The notes below the pieces were generated by a model. The model was not told the DNA's origin. It searched no databases and saw only the letters and a list, made by a program, of their open reading frames with translations. This document shows positions 53,299 through 64,000 of a stretch of DNA of 64,000 nucleotides, in pieces. Every line of letters begins with the position of its first letter. The first letter of the stretch is position 1. A program made the position numbers and the translations under genes. This DNA is from Paenibacillus xylanexedens (GTDB taxonomy: Bacteria; Bacillota; Bacilli; Paenibacillales; Paenibacillaceae): contig NZ_CP018620.1 of NCBI RefSeq assembly GCF_001908275.1, positions 248,001-312,000 on the forward strand, written 5' to 3'.

Positions 53299-54957
53299 TT
53301 AGATTTTGCCGGATGCTTCCAGCAACAGCTGATCCAGTTCCTGTGTATGTTTAACCTCTTCCTCTTCAGACCAGTTCAAACGACCTGCCATATACGAGAT
53401 AACCGCTGCTTTATAGCGACGAACTTCATCAATACGGAAGAATAAATCACCTGTTCTTCGTACCAAAAAGTCAGACGGGGTTGCAGCCATCTCTTCATCA
53501 ATCGCGTAATGTAGCATAAGCAATAACTCCTGTGGCATGCCATGAAGCTCGGACTTGGTGCGTGGATCGGGCATTCGCTCATACAGTGCCTCCACATTGG
53601 AACCATACGTGCGAACCAGCCGCTCCGCAGCAGGTCGGGCAAGCCCGAGGGCAACACCGTCCTTGATCTTGCGCTCCGCATACGATACAAATCCAGCCGA
53701 TCCCCCTACATCACCGCCGGAGATGGGCATCTTCTTCGTTACACATGGGCCTATGGAATGTCCACTCTCCTGCTCCATCTGGCGTGCGACCAGATCAACA
53801 ACCATCTCGGCCATTTTACGGTATCCAGTTAACTTGCCCCCGGCAATCGTAATCAGATTGGATTCGGATACCCAGACTTCATCTTTACGTGATATTTCGG
53901 AAGGATTCTTGCCTTCCTCATGAATTAGTGGACGTACACCCGCCCATCCGGATTCCACGTCCTCGGTACCAATGTGTACATCTGGAAACATGCCATTAAC
54001 TGCATCAATCACATAATCGCGATCCGCGTCGGAAATTTGCGGGTGTGCAGGATCATCCTGATATACAGTGTCGGTTGTACCTACATAGGTTTTGCCATCA
54101 CGTGGGACAGCAAACACCATTCGACCATCTGGTGTATCAAAATAGACGGCCTGTCTTAATGGGAATCGTTCACCATCAAAGACCAAATGAATGCCTTTGG
54201 TCATCTGCAGCGTTTTCCCCTGGCGCGAACCATCCAATTCCCGCAGACCGTCCACCCATGGACCGGAAGCGTTGATCACCTTGCTTGCTTTTAGCGTATA
54301 GGTCTGCCCATCGATCTGATCCATAGCTTCAATACCTGTAATCTTGCCATTCTCCTTCAGGAAACCTTTCGCCTTAACGTAGTTCACGGCCTGTGCCCCA
54401 CGTTTGACAGCTTCTTTCATAACTTCAATGGTGAGCCTGGCATCATCAGTCCGGTACTCCACATAGAGTCCACCACCCAACAACCCCTGTTTGCGTAACA
54501 GAGGTTCACTATCTGACACCGCTCCGGCATTCAACATTTGGCGCCGTTCACTGCGCTTCACCCCGGCGAGCCGGTCATACACCATCAGTCCAATGGATGT
54601 ACTGAAGCGGCCGAACGTGCCAGCCGTATAGATCGGTAACAACATCGGTTCCGGTGTGGTCACATGTGGCCCATTCTCATAAACGACAGCCCGCTCCCGT
54701 CCTACCTCAGCAACCATCTTCACTTCATATTGCTTCAAATAACGTAATCCGCCATGGACAAGTTTGGTCGAACGACTGGATGTACCTGCTGCAAAATCCT
54801 GCATCTCTACAAGCGCTGTCTTCAATCCACGGGAAGCCGCGTCCAATGCAATCCCTGCGCCTGTAATCCCACCGCCAATAATTAATACGTCAAAATGTGC
54901 ATTCGCCATGCTTTGCAAATATTCGGTCCGGTGTGCTGACGAGAACGTTTCTGTCAT
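53299..54957 (-). CDS. glpD: Aerobic glycerol-3-phosphate dehydrogenase
   Basis: 552 aa from the ATG at 54957, 7 nt after AGGAGG. FAD-binding Rossmann motif DVLIIGGGITGAGIALDAASRG is at the N-terminus. TSSRSTKLVHGGLRYLKQYE and LTGYRKMAEMVVDL are typical of GlpD, and the C-terminal domain (DAO_C) is complete. The enzyme oxidises glycerol-3-phosphate to dihydroxyacetone phosphate at the membrane and feeds the quinone pool. The leader carries a strong terminator, expected to be controlled by GlpP antitermination, with the glpP gene just upstream of glpK. Confidence 0.96.
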   Translation of the reverse strand: MTETFSSAHRTEYLQSMANAHFDVLIIGGGITGAGIALDAASRGLKTALVEMQDFAAGTSSRSTKLVHGGLRYLKQYEVKMVAEVGRERAVVYENGPHVTTPEPMLLPIYTAGTFGRFSTSIGLMVYDRLAGVKRSERRQMLNAGAVSDSEPLLRKQGLLGGGLYVEYRTDDARLTIEVMKEAVKRGAQAVNYVKAKGFLKENGKITGIEAMDQIDGQTYTLKASKVINASGPWVDGLRELDGSRQGKTLQMTKGIHLVFDGERFPLRQAVYFDTPDGRMVFAVPRDGKTYVGTTDTVYQDDPAHPQISDADRDYVIDAVNGMFPDVHIGTEDVESGWAGVRPLIHEEGKNPSEISRKDEVWVSESNLITIAGGKLTGYRKMAEMVVDLVARQMEQESGHSIGPCVTKKMPISGGDVGGSAGFVSYAERKIKDGVALGLARPAAERLVRTYGSNVEALYERMPDPRTKSELHGMPQELLLMLHYAIDEEMAATPSDFLVRRTGDLFFRIDEVRRYKAAVISYMAGRLNWSEEEEVKHTQELDQLLLEASGKI

Positions 54958-55357
54958 TCTTGAACCTCCTATCGATTTCCTCAATTTTTCCGTAAAAAAA
55001 CAAAAAAAGGACCACGTCATTCGCTCAGCAATTGCTGAGCGGCACGTGGTCCCTCCCGATCTCCAGACATCATTTTTTAACTTGTGCCTTTATCCTATCA
55101 CAGATTTTTGACGGCGTGAAGTCCTGAAATGACACATTATTCAAAAAAAATTCAAAAAGTTGTTCTGCCAAAGGATGGAATTTCAAATGAATCCACTAAC
55201 CTTGTTTTTTTCCTTATAGTGGGTATATATTTTGCCTTCTCCAGGAAGAATAACCCTGTAAATAATGTATCATTTTCCACCAGTAAATATCATTTATAAC
55301 ATATATTTAGTTAAAAAGTACAAATACCCACACCAAGAAATATTCATTTCATTCCTT
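54958..55357 (-). promoter_or_regulatory. glpD leader region
   Basis: 400 bp between glpK and glpD. On the minus strand there is a weak promoter (-10 TAGGAT near 55100, preceded by TTCACG at 17 bp), a roughly 40-nt leader, the terminator at 55008-55060 and then the ribosome binding site. This is the architecture of the GlpP-controlled glpD leader known in Bacillus. The part nearer glpK is AT-rich without further signals. Confidence 0.65.
55008..55060 (-). terminator. Leader terminator of glpD (GlpP target candidate)
   Basis: GGGACCACGT at the base, with inner arms CCGCTCAGCA and TGCTGAGCG around a short loop, closes with ACGTGGTCC and a run of seven T residues on the minus strand. It lies about 50 bp before the glpD start. 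Confidence 0.85.
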
Positions 55358-57443
<2,086 letters not shown>

Positions 57444-57544
57444 CTTCGTTCCTCCCGCATTCATCAGATGCCTATATTGTATAATCCGCACTGCGGGAAC
57501 GGCAAGCCATTCCGTGAATCAGGAAAACCTGATCGCTACCCTAT

Positions 57545-57605
57545 CCTCCATACAAAAAAGCCGCTGCTGTACTTCTCCTTAACGAAGAGTACTACAACGA
57601 CTAAT
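57545..57605 (-). terminator. Terminator between the GTP cyclohydrolase II gene and glpP
   Basis: On the minus strand GTCGTTGTAGTACTC..CG pairs (with G-U pairs) with GGAGAAGTACAGCAGCGGC and is followed by TTTTTTG. It may end the upstream gene, or act as a second GlpP-sensitive leader for glpP-glpK. Confidence 0.7.
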
Positions 57606-57636
57606 TCACTAATCGTATATGTTCAATGAGTAAAGA

Positions 57637-58404
57637 TTAACCCTGCGCATGCGGAAGCAGCGTCTCTGCCCCGGCCCAACCATCACTTTCTGCCAAATGA
57701 CCGGAACGGTTCACTTTCGTTTGCAGATATTTCTCGTTGAAAGCAGAGCGATCTCCCCATAGTGGCACACGTCCGCCCACATTCAATCCCGCTTCCTGCA
57801 AGGCAGCCAGCTTCCGTGGATTGTTGGTGATCAATGTAACCGGTGCGGAACGAAGCGCACGCAATACGGCAATCGCATCGTCATAATTGCGGGCATCGTC
57901 TGTGAATCCGAGCTGCAAGTTTGCATCTACCGTATCCAGACCTTCTTCTTGCAAAATGTACGCCATGGCTTTGCTGAACAGACCAATGCCACGTCCTTCA
58001 TGGTTGGCAAGGTAGAACAGTGCGCCCGCTCCATGAGCGGCGATCATTTTCATGGATTGCTCCAATTGGAAGCCGCAGTCACAGCGTTTGCTGCCAAAGA
58101 TGTCGCCTGTATGACAGATGCTATGCATCCGGATCAGCGCTTCTTGTGCTTCAGCAAAGTCACCGTACACCAGAACACTGGATTGTTGACGCTCTGCTAG
58201 TTCAGCCTCAGCAAGGGATTCGATTAACTCGCCGCTCTCCAACTCTTTGTCCGATTTCATCCAGCTGTACCACTGGAATGTCTTGGTCTCCCCATCGAGG
58301 TTAACCGGAAGCTTGATTGGTCCCACCAGGTATATGAACTCTTTTCCACTCGGAAAAGTCTGAATTTTGGGGGCAAGCAGTTGAATAATATGTGAATTGA
58401 TCAT
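57637..58404 (-). CDS. ribA: Stand-alone GTP cyclohydrolase II
   Basis: 255 aa. The zinc-binding cluster is CHTGDIFGSKRCDCGFQLEQS. The catalytic and GTP-binding motifs are LANHEGRGIGLFSK, then LDTVDANLQLGF and LITNNPRKL. It opens the GTP ring in the first step of riboflavin synthesis. The RibB domain found in Bacillus RibBA fusions is absent, and no other rib gene or FMN riboswitch is nearby, so it may serve a specialised purpose. AGGAGG lies 6 nt before the ATG. Its promoter block is nearly the same as that of doxX. Confidence 0.92.
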   Translation of the reverse strand: MINSHIIQLLAPKIQTFPSGKEFIYLVGPIKLPVNLDGETKTFQWYSWMKSDKELESGELIESLAEAELAERQQSSVLVYGDFAEAQEALIRMHSICHTGDIFGSKRCDCGFQLEQSMKMIAAHGAGALFYLANHEGRGIGLFSKAMAYILQEEGLDTVDANLQLGFTDDARNYDDAIAVLRALRSAPVTLITNNPRKLAALQEAGLNVGGRVPLWGDRSAFNEKYLQTKVNRSGHLAESDGWAGAETLLPHAQG

Positions 58405-58727
58405 TGTCGTTCCTCCTGTTTAGGCCAACTTGTATGTTGATTGATTCGCATCCAGAGCGAAATTGGATCACTTGGATGTTATATAGTACGTATCTATATT
58501 ATTCTCATCATCATTAGTTACTTTATGTAAGTTAGTTTAGAATAAAAATTATAATGTGTCAAGTAACTTTTATTTTTAAAGTAACTACCCAATTTATGTT
58601 ACGCAATCGACACAAATATGTGTTTCATTTTAGGAATATTGGGTATGAGTTTATAAACTGCTCATACACTAATGTTGTAGTCCAAAGCACTTCATGCCTC
58701 GAACTTAACGATGAGGGGGTAATACAC
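58405..58727. other. Divergent regulatory region of ribA and the sugar importer operon
   Basis: Contains the ribA promoter block (58518-58571) and, on the right, the GAGGGGG ribosome binding site of the binding-protein gene. No FMN riboswitch, repeat or small gene is visible. Confidence 0.6.
58518..58571 (-). promoter_or_regulatory. ribA promoter/operator block shared with doxX
   Basis: Minus-strand -35 TTGACA (58557-58562), 17-bp spacer and -10 TAAACT (58534-58539). The outer TTACTT and AAGTAA half-sites are the same as at 51578-51631. By direct comparison 40 of 54 positions are identical. Confidence 0.7.
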
Positions 58728-60002
58728 ATGATCCGCCGGAAAAGAACATGCTGGACAGCCATACTGATGGTCTGCGTCCTGCTCACAAGCGGATGCTCCA
58801 TCTGGCCCGGACAGGACGATTCAGCGAACAACAAAAAGGTAACGCTTACATTATGGTACTGGAATCGTTCCATCGATGATAAGTTGATTGCCAGGGCTAA
58901 GGAAAAGTTCCCCAATATCGAACTGACAGCTCAGAAAATCGGCGGTGATTTCAAAGCAAAACTCAAAACAACACTCGCTGCACGCTCAGGTGAACCAGAC
59001 ATTGTGGCATTGAACGACTGGATCATGGAGCTATTCCCCAGTGAGGACCGTTTCTATAATCTGTATGATCTCGGTGCAGGAGATATTGAAGACCAATATC
59101 TGCCGTGGAAATGGAAGCAAGGCGTTACGCCAAGCGGACAGATGATTGGTTTCCCGATGGATACGGGGCCAACAGCCCTCTTCTACCGAGAAGATCTGTT
59201 CAAGGAGGCCGGACTGCCATCTGATCCCGAAGACGTTACACGTCAGATCAACAGCTGGGATGCATATGCTGCTGCCGGAGAACAGATCAAGGAGAAATTC
59301 GGAGGCAAGGTTTTTCTAACCGACAATATTGCAACCGTTTACAATCAAGTCATATCGCAGTCTGCGGAGCGTTATTTCCGGCCGGACGGGTCCTTTATCG
59401 GCATGGATTCCGCTACTGTGCGCAAGAGCTGGGATACGGCCGTTGCTTTCAAAGAGAAGGGACTGCTAGCCAATGCAGATGGCTGGACTCCAGGCTGGAA
59501 CGCCGCGATGAATAATGGCGAAATCGCCTCTTTTGTAGGTGCTGTCTGGATGAAACAAGTTCTTCAGGAAGCCGCTCCGGATACATCCGGGAAGTGGCGG
59601 GTCGCTCGGGCACCGGGGGGAGATGGCAATAACGGAGGATCATTCCTGTCCATTCTGAAGTCGAGTGAACATCCTCAGGAAGCCTTTGAACTGATTCGCT
59701 GGCTGCAAAGTCCCGAAAATCAGTTGGAGCAATACCAGACATTGAACCTGTTCCCTTCTGCACCTGGTGTATTTGATGATCCTGCCATGAAAGAAAAAGA
59801 ACCTTTCTTCGGTGGACAGGCGACAGGGCCTGTATTTGCCGAATCGGCACAGGAGGTGCCGAATGCTTTCTTTGGCGAACGATATCCATCCGTACACAAC
59901 ATTATCACCCGACGGCTAAATGATGTCGCGAAGCAAAATGCCGATCCACAGCAGGTCTGGACAGATACGGTACACCGCGTCGAGCGGGAATTGCAGCGTT
60001 AA
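58728..60002 (+). CDS. Carbohydrate ABC transporter substrate-binding lipoprotein
   Basis: 424 aa from the ATG at 58728, preceded by GAGGGGG. Signal peptide with lipobox LLTSGCS. The mature protein begins VTLTLWYWNRSIDDKL and has the family-1 binding-protein fold (IVALNDWIMELFP, PMDTGPTALFYREDLFKEAG, GEIASFVGAVWMKQVLQ). It brings an oligosaccharide or sugar acid to the two permeases downstream. The downstream gluconokinase suggests a gluconate-yielding substrate, an inference. Confidence 0.93.
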   Translation: MIRRKRTCWTAILMVCVLLTSGCSIWPGQDDSANNKKVTLTLWYWNRSIDDKLIARAKEKFPNIELTAQKIGGDFKAKLKTTLAARSGEPDIVALNDWIMELFPSEDRFYNLYDLGAGDIEDQYLPWKWKQGVTPSGQMIGFPMDTGPTALFYREDLFKEAGLPSDPEDVTRQINSWDAYAAAGEQIKEKFGGKVFLTDNIATVYNQVISQSAERYFRPDGSFIGMDSATVRKSWDTAVAFKEKGLLANADGWTPGWNAAMNNGEIASFVGAVWMKQVLQEAAPDTSGKWRVARAPGGDGNNGGSFLSILKSSEHPQEAFELIRWLQSPENQLEQYQTLNLFPSAPGVFDDPAMKEKEPFFGGQATGPVFAESAQEVPNAFFGERYPSVHNIITRRLNDVAKQNADPQQVWTDTVHRVERELQR

Positions 60003-60046
60003 CCTGAACAACGTGTGGTTTCGTTATCCGCAAAGGAGGAATTCAT

Positions 60047-60997
60047 ATGGCTGTAACTGAACCTCGTCTTACTCCCGATCCGGGAAATGCAAGACCTGAT
60101 CTGGATCGGCAGAAGTCACTGTGGTCCAGGATGTGGGAGCATCGTGCACTTTATGTTGCGATATCGCCGTTTTATATTCTGTTTGCGGTATTTGGCCTGT
60201 TCCCGATTGGGTTCTCACTCTATCTGGCTTTTCATAAATGGGATGGCATCGGTGTCATGACGTTTAACGGACTCAACAACTTCAAATACATGCTGACCGA
60301 TGCCGAGTTCTGGCAAGCCGTGGGTAACACGTTCATGATCTGGATCTATTCGACGATTCCGATGCTCTTCTTCGCCCTGATTATTGCCTTTTTGCTACAT
60401 GCACCATTTGTGAAGTTCCGTACCCTGTTTCGGGTCGGTTATTTTCTGCCAAACGTCACATCCATTGTGGCGGTAGCCATTATCTTCGGTGCTTTATTTG
60501 CCAACAATTATGGCTTTCTCAATTATCTGTTGCAGTCGGTCGGGCTACCTGTTGTGGAGTGGCTTAATGCACCATGGGGCATCAAAGTCGCAATCTCCTC
60601 CATGGTGGTCTGGCGTTGGACCGGATATAACGCCGTCATCTATCTGGCCGGGCTTCAGAGTATTCCGCAGACATTATACGAAGCGGCCAAGATTGACGGC
60701 GCCTCAGCGATACAGTCCTTTTTCCGAATTACAATTCCGATGCTGCGTCCTGTTATCCTGTTCACGGTCATTACGTCAACGATCGGCGGTATGCAGCTGT
60801 TCACCGAGCCGCAAGTATTGGTAGGTAATGATGGTGGCGCAGGTGCAGCAGGCATGACGATTGTATTGTACCTCTACCGTGAATCCTTCATTAACAATTA
60901 CTTCGGATATGGCGCTGCCGTTGGTTGGGGCATGTTCCTCATTATCGCCCTGTTCTCGATTGTGAACTGGAAGCTTGTTCAAGGCAAATCATCCTGA
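60047..60997 (+). CDS. Sugar ABC permease, MalF-like
   Basis: 316 aa with six membrane helices. The EAA loop is TLYEAAKIDGASAIQSFFRITIP. The first helix is preceded by a hydrophilic 35-residue N-terminus, as usual for MalF-like CUT1 permeases. AAGGAGG lies 8 nt before the ATG. It follows the binding-protein gene by 44 bp and is followed by its partner after 20 bp. No ATPase gene is present; CUT1 systems in Firmicutes commonly share an MsmX-type ATPase encoded elsewhere. Confidence 0.94.
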   Translation: MAVTEPRLTPDPGNARPDLDRQKSLWSRMWEHRALYVAISPFYILFAVFGLFPIGFSLYLAFHKWDGIGVMTFNGLNNFKYMLTDAEFWQAVGNTFMIWIYSTIPMLFFALIIAFLLHAPFVKFRTLFRVGYFLPNVTSIVAVAIIFGALFANNYGFLNYLLQSVGLPVVEWLNAPWGIKVAISSMVVWRWTGYNAVIYLAGLQSIPQTLYEAAKIDGASAIQSFFRITIPMLRPVILFTVITSTIGGMQLFTEPQVLVGNDGGAGAAGMTIVLYLYRESFINNYFGYGAAVGWGMFLIIALFSIVNWKLVQGKSS

Positions 60998-61017
60998 TGT
61001 GATAAGGGGGAGCGCAC

Positions 61018-61845
61018 ATGGCGACCAAACACCTCAAATCGCTGGTGTTGTATACCGGTCTTATCGGGGGCATGCTCATATCCATGTTCCCGTTCTATTG
61101 GCTGATTGTAATGTCCACCCGGACAACGTCCGATATCTACAAGTTCCCACCCCAGCTCTGGTTCGGCGGTGAACTGTGGAATAATATTACGCGGGTGTTG
61201 CAGCAGATTGACTTCTGGGGCGCCTTTCTGAATACGTTGTTTGTGTCAGGCCTTGTGACCATTCTGGTGCTGTTTTTTGACTCACTGGCGGGGTTTGCGT
61301 TTGCGAAGTTTGAATTTCCCGGCAAAAAGTGGCTCTTCATCCTGCTGCTCGCCACCATGATGGTACCTTCCCAGCTGTCGCTGGTGCCTTCCTTCGTACT
61401 CATGGCTACGTTCGGTTGGGTCGGTTCCTTCAAAGCCCTCATTATTCCGGGCATGGTGAACGCCTTCGGTATCTTCTGGATTCGCCAGTATGCGACCGAG
61501 TCGATTCCGAACGATCTGCTGGATGCTGGCCGGATCGACGGCTGTAATTTCTTCCGACTTTATTGGAACGTGGCGTTGCCAATTCTGCGACCTGCCTTTG
61601 CTTTCCTCGGCGCGTTCACCTTTATCGGCGTATGGAATGATTATCTGTGGCCTTTGATCGTCCTGACGGATGAACGCAAATACACGTTGCAGATTGCGTT
61701 GTCTCAATTAAACGGGTTGTATAACACAGACTATGCAATGGTTATCGCTGGTACGTTGCTTGCCGTCATTCCGCTCATCGTTATGTTCCTGTTCATCAGC
61801 CGCCAGTTTATCTCGGATATCGCGGCAGGAGCAGTGAAGGACTAA
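61018..61845 (+). CDS. Sugar ABC permease, MalG-like
   Basis: 275 aa with six membrane helices. MalG-type features: PFYWLIVMSTRTTSDIY after the first helix, then the EAA loop DLLDAGRIDGCNFFRLYWNVALP and WNDYLWPLIVL. The ribosome binding site is GGGGGAG. It pairs with the MalF-like permease upstream. After its stop come about 275 bp, including a repeat copy, before gluconokinase. Confidence 0.94.
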   Translation: MATKHLKSLVLYTGLIGGMLISMFPFYWLIVMSTRTTSDIYKFPPQLWFGGELWNNITRVLQQIDFWGAFLNTLFVSGLVTILVLFFDSLAGFAFAKFEFPGKKWLFILLLATMMVPSQLSLVPSFVLMATFGWVGSFKALIIPGMVNAFGIFWIRQYATESIPNDLLDAGRIDGCNFFRLYWNVALPILRPAFAFLGAFTFIGVWNDYLWPLIVLTDERKYTLQIALSQLNGLYNTDYAMVIAGTLLAVIPLIVMFLFISRQFISDIAAGAVKD

Positions 61846-61991
61846 GATTGTGGCATTTTGATCCATCCCTCAAGTCTGATATTCTTATCTATAGATGAAA
61901 TAACAGATGCCATATAAGTTGGATGAATAGCACCACGTGCGCGAAGGGGACAGAAAGGGCCTGAAGAAATGAAATGTTCGCATTTATAACC

Positions 61992-62055
61992 AAATTTCTC
62001 CCTTTGAAAAGGGGATCAAGAAATTTGGGGATAACGGCGATCGGAAGGCTTTCTG
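61992..62055. repeat. Dispersed hairpin repeat, family 1 (copy G, inverted)
   Basis: In reverse orientation it reads CCTTCCGATCGCCGTTATCC, then a stem AAATTTCT/AGAAATTT enclosing CCCTTT/AAAGGG. It is located between the sugar permease and gluconokinase genes. Confidence 0.8.
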
Positions 62056-62120
62056 TACCCGAAGTGTTAACGTGTAACAGCATTCATTCACTTATATATT
62101 CAAGAAAGAGGGATGACAAA

Positions 62121-63671
62121 ATGGCTTCTTCACCCTATATGATCGGCGTAGATATCGGCACGACCTCCACCAAGGCCGTCTTGTTCGAACAGAACGGAAC
62201 CATTGTGGCTCAAGGCAGTGCCGATTATCCGCTGCACACCCCCACACCTGCGATTGCGGAGCAGGATGCGGAAGATATTTTCAAAGCAGTCATCGAGTCC
62301 GTTAAACAGGCCACTTCCAAAGCGGGAGTGAAGCCAGAGGACATCCTGTTTGTATCGTTCAGTTCGGCCATGCACAGCATTCTGCCTGTCGATCAACACG
62401 GCAAACCGCTGATGCGGGCCATGACTTGGGCAGATAATCGCAGTGCCGAGTGGACCGAAGTACTCAAATCGGAGATGAATGGTCACGAAATCTATCTGAG
62501 AACAGGTACGCCGATTCATCCGATGTCCCCTCTCACCAAGATCATGTGGCTCACCCGGGATCAACCGGAACTGTTCCAACAGACGCACAAATTCATATCC
62601 ATGAAAGAATATGTCTTCTATAAATTATTTTCTGAATACGTCATCGACCACTCGATGGCCTCCGCCACCGGACTCATGAATCTGGAGAAACTCGACTGGG
62701 ATGCAGAAGCGCTGCATGTGGCGGGCATTACGCCGGAACACTTGTCCCGATTGGTCCCAACCACACATGTGCTGAAACATGGATTGCACCCGGAATACGC
62801 CAAGGAGATGGGCATTGCGGTCACCACACCATTTGTCATCGGGGCCAGTGATGGCGTGCTCTCCAACCTGGGTGTTAACGCCATTGATCCGGGCGTCGTG
62901 GCCGTGACCATTGGTACCAGTGGAGCGATTCGTACAGTCGTAGATAAACCGGTGACCGATCCCAAAGGACGTTTCTTCTGTTATGCGCTCACGGAGGATG
63001 CCTGGGTCATTGGCGGACCGGTGAACAATGGTGGTGTTATTTTCCGTTGGATTCGGGACGAGTTTGCGGCTTCCGAGGTGGAAACGGCCAAGCGACTTGG
63101 CATTGATTCATATGAAGTGCTCACTCGTGTCGCAGAAAACGTACCTCCGGGTTCGGAAGGCCTTTTGTTCCATCCGTACATGACAGGTGAGCGGGCCCCG
63201 CTCTGGAATCCCAATGCACGCGGTTCGTTCTTCGGCCTGACGCTGCATCATAAGAAAGAACATATGATTCGCGCTGCGCTCGAAGGTGTGTTGTTTAACC
63301 TGTACACGGTCATGCTGGCAATCGAAGAAAAGATTGGCCGTCCGAAAAAAATTCAGGCGACAGGCGGCTTCGCCCGCTCTGAGTTGTGGCGCCAGATGAT
63401 GGCCGATATTTTCGATCAGGATGTCATCATCCCCGAAAGTATCGAAAGCTCCTGTCTCGGCGCAGCCGTACTGGGCTTGTACGCCCTTGGCCGCATCGAT
63501 TCCCTGAGCGCCGTCTCCGGCATGATCGGATCAACGCATCGGCACCAACCAGACCCGGACAGTGTCCGCGTGTACCGTGAACTGCTGCCGATCTTCATCC
63601 GCATCTCCCGCAAATTCGAAGAAGAGTATGCGGATATTGCTGCTTTTCAGAATAAGACGATGCAAGGGTAG
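62121..63671 (+). CDS. gntK: Gluconokinase (FGGY family)
   Basis: 516 aa from the ATG at 62121, after AGAGGGATGACAAA; the frame is open upstream through a repeat and is not coding there. FGGY motifs: IGVDIGTTSTKAVLFEQ at the start, FSSAMHSILPVD and MTWADNRSAEW typical of GntK. SNLGVNAIDPGVVAVTIGTSGAIR is the middle phosphate-binding part, and ATGGFARSELWRQMMADI lies near the end. It phosphorylates gluconate to 6-phosphogluconate. The neighbouring importer may supply gluconate or a glycoside of it. No gntR or gntP gene is adjacent. Confidence 0.88.
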   Translation: MASSPYMIGVDIGTTSTKAVLFEQNGTIVAQGSADYPLHTPTPAIAEQDAEDIFKAVIESVKQATSKAGVKPEDILFVSFSSAMHSILPVDQHGKPLMRAMTWADNRSAEWTEVLKSEMNGHEIYLRTGTPIHPMSPLTKIMWLTRDQPELFQQTHKFISMKEYVFYKLFSEYVIDHSMASATGLMNLEKLDWDAEALHVAGITPEHLSRLVPTTHVLKHGLHPEYAKEMGIAVTTPFVIGASDGVLSNLGVNAIDPGVVAVTIGTSGAIRTVVDKPVTDPKGRFFCYALTEDAWVIGGPVNNGGVIFRWIRDEFAASEVETAKRLGIDSYEVLTRVAENVPPGSEGLLFHPYMTGERAPLWNPNARGSFFGLTLHHKKEHMIRAALEGVLFNLYTVMLAIEEKIGRPKKIQATGGFARSELWRQMMADIFDQDVIIPESIESSCLGAAVLGLYALGRIDSLSAVSGMIGSTHRHQPDPDSVRVYRELLPIFIRISRKFEEEYADIAAFQNKTMQG

Positions 63672-63725
63672 GGAAGGCGTGAGATGTTACACGTCGGAGG
63701 GTCAAAACGTTGAACATGGAATACG

Positions 63726-63920
63726 CTAACGAATCGTAGACGTCTTATTTGAAGCTTTTAGCATGTTTTCAAAATCTAACGAACCTGAGCCACCTTATAT
63801 CGGCTTTCATGGGCAAAAACCTGCACAAGAACTGAAAATTTAGCCTATTAACGTGTCTGTGGTTCGTTAGAAAATTACTTTTGCCAAATACCTTCCAATA
63901 GCGTGCGTCTGGTTCGTTAG
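63726..63920. repeat. Phased-unit palindromic element, copy 3 (complete)
   Basis: Direct units have TAACGAA starting at 63727 and 63777. Inverted units have TTCGTTA at 63863-63869 and 63913-63919. Pair spacings are exactly 50 bp and the total length is 195 bp, the same as copy 2. Confidence 0.87.
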
Positions 63921-63947
63921 AATTAATACGAGATGCCGTAAGTTAAA

Positions 63948-63996
63948 GAGACCCACCCCGCCATGGTTATGTCCATATGGGAATGGGCTTTTTTTT
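63948..63996 (+). terminator. Terminator near the window end
   Basis: GACCCA and CCATGG pair with CCATATGG and TGGG, followed by a run of eight T residues. Confidence 0.75.
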
Positions 63997-64000
63997 CATG

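Larger units (their letters stand above)
63672..64000. other. Terminal intergenic region
   Basis: Holds the third copy of the phased-unit element (63726-63920) and a terminator (63948-63996). No gene is visible to the window end. Confidence 0.6.

Noticed and set aside
58405..58727. FMN riboswitch upstream of ribA
   Set aside because: The highly conserved RFN element blocks (AGGGGCGGGGT and the later GCCAG/GAGC segments) are not found.

Overview
The window is chromosomal DNA of a Gram-positive, low-to-mid GC, spore-former-type Firmicute, most likely a Paenibacillus. The reasons are strong AGGAGG-type ribosome binding sites, frequent TTG/GTG starts, many bidirectional Rho-independent terminators, Bacillales gene sets (GlpP-GlpK-GlpD, CidR with CidA/CidB, HmoB, HxlR with DoxX, an AbrB-like regulator, a bacterial NO synthase) and several families of dispersed intergenic repeats. 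No rRNA, tRNA, CRISPR array or prophage was seen. The only autonomous mobile element is one IS110-family insertion.

Layout. 1-3.0 kb: NO synthase and Dps (with a PerR-box-like site) and a HAD phosphatase. 3.2-4.4 kb: small genes, including a 9-codon leader peptide, a SMI1/KNR4 protein and a zinc ribbon. 4.5-12.4 kb: a minus-strand cluster with a PotD-type lipoprotein, a nucleoside hydrolase, two PotB/PotC-type permeases, a PotA-type ATPase and adenine deaminase. It looks like an uptake-and-salvage system for purine nucleosides or related compounds and is split by hairpin-forming repeats. 12.7-18.0 kb: zinc-ribbon membrane protein, DUF3105 protein, chemoreceptor and a divergent nucleoside hydrolase. 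18.1-24.9 kb: MMPL exporter with divergent TetR, secreted MORN-repeat protein, acetyltransferase, lipid kinase and a DUF697-like protein. 25.1-26.9 kb: IS110 element inserted in a palindromic repeat. 27.1-31.3 kb: MarR plus a heterodimeric ABC exporter. 31.6-43.7 kb: uronate isomerase, MBL-fold hydrolase, cytoplasmic alpha-amylase, XPD/DinG-type helicase with an N-terminal nuclease-like domain, an XRE plus membrane protein pair under a 46-bp palindrome, HmoB, and an LTA-synthase-like enzyme. 43.8-46.3 kb: two acetyltransferase-like proteins and a nitrilase. 46.4-52.1 kb: CidR/CidAB, AbrB-like, Crp-like, AlkC/AlkD-like, DoxX and HxlR. 52.2-58.4 kb: oxidoreductase, glycerol catabolism (glpD, glpK, glpP) and GTP cyclohydrolase II. 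58.7-63.7 kb: a carbohydrate ABC importer without its own ATPase, followed by gluconokinase.

The most unusual observations are structural. (1) A 195-bp intergenic element is built of four about 24-bp units in a two-plus-two head-to-head arrangement with an exact 50-bp period. There are two complete copies, and a third is interrupted by the IS110 element. (2) The promoters of doxX and the GTP cyclohydrolase II gene share 40 of 54 bases with identical -35/-10 geometry, which points to one regulon, probably that of the HxlR protein. (3) A polyamine-type ABC transporter is tied to purine salvage enzymes and preceded by a structured leader ending in a terminator. (4) A hairpin-forming dispersed repeat has seven copies or fragments, two of them inside that operon.
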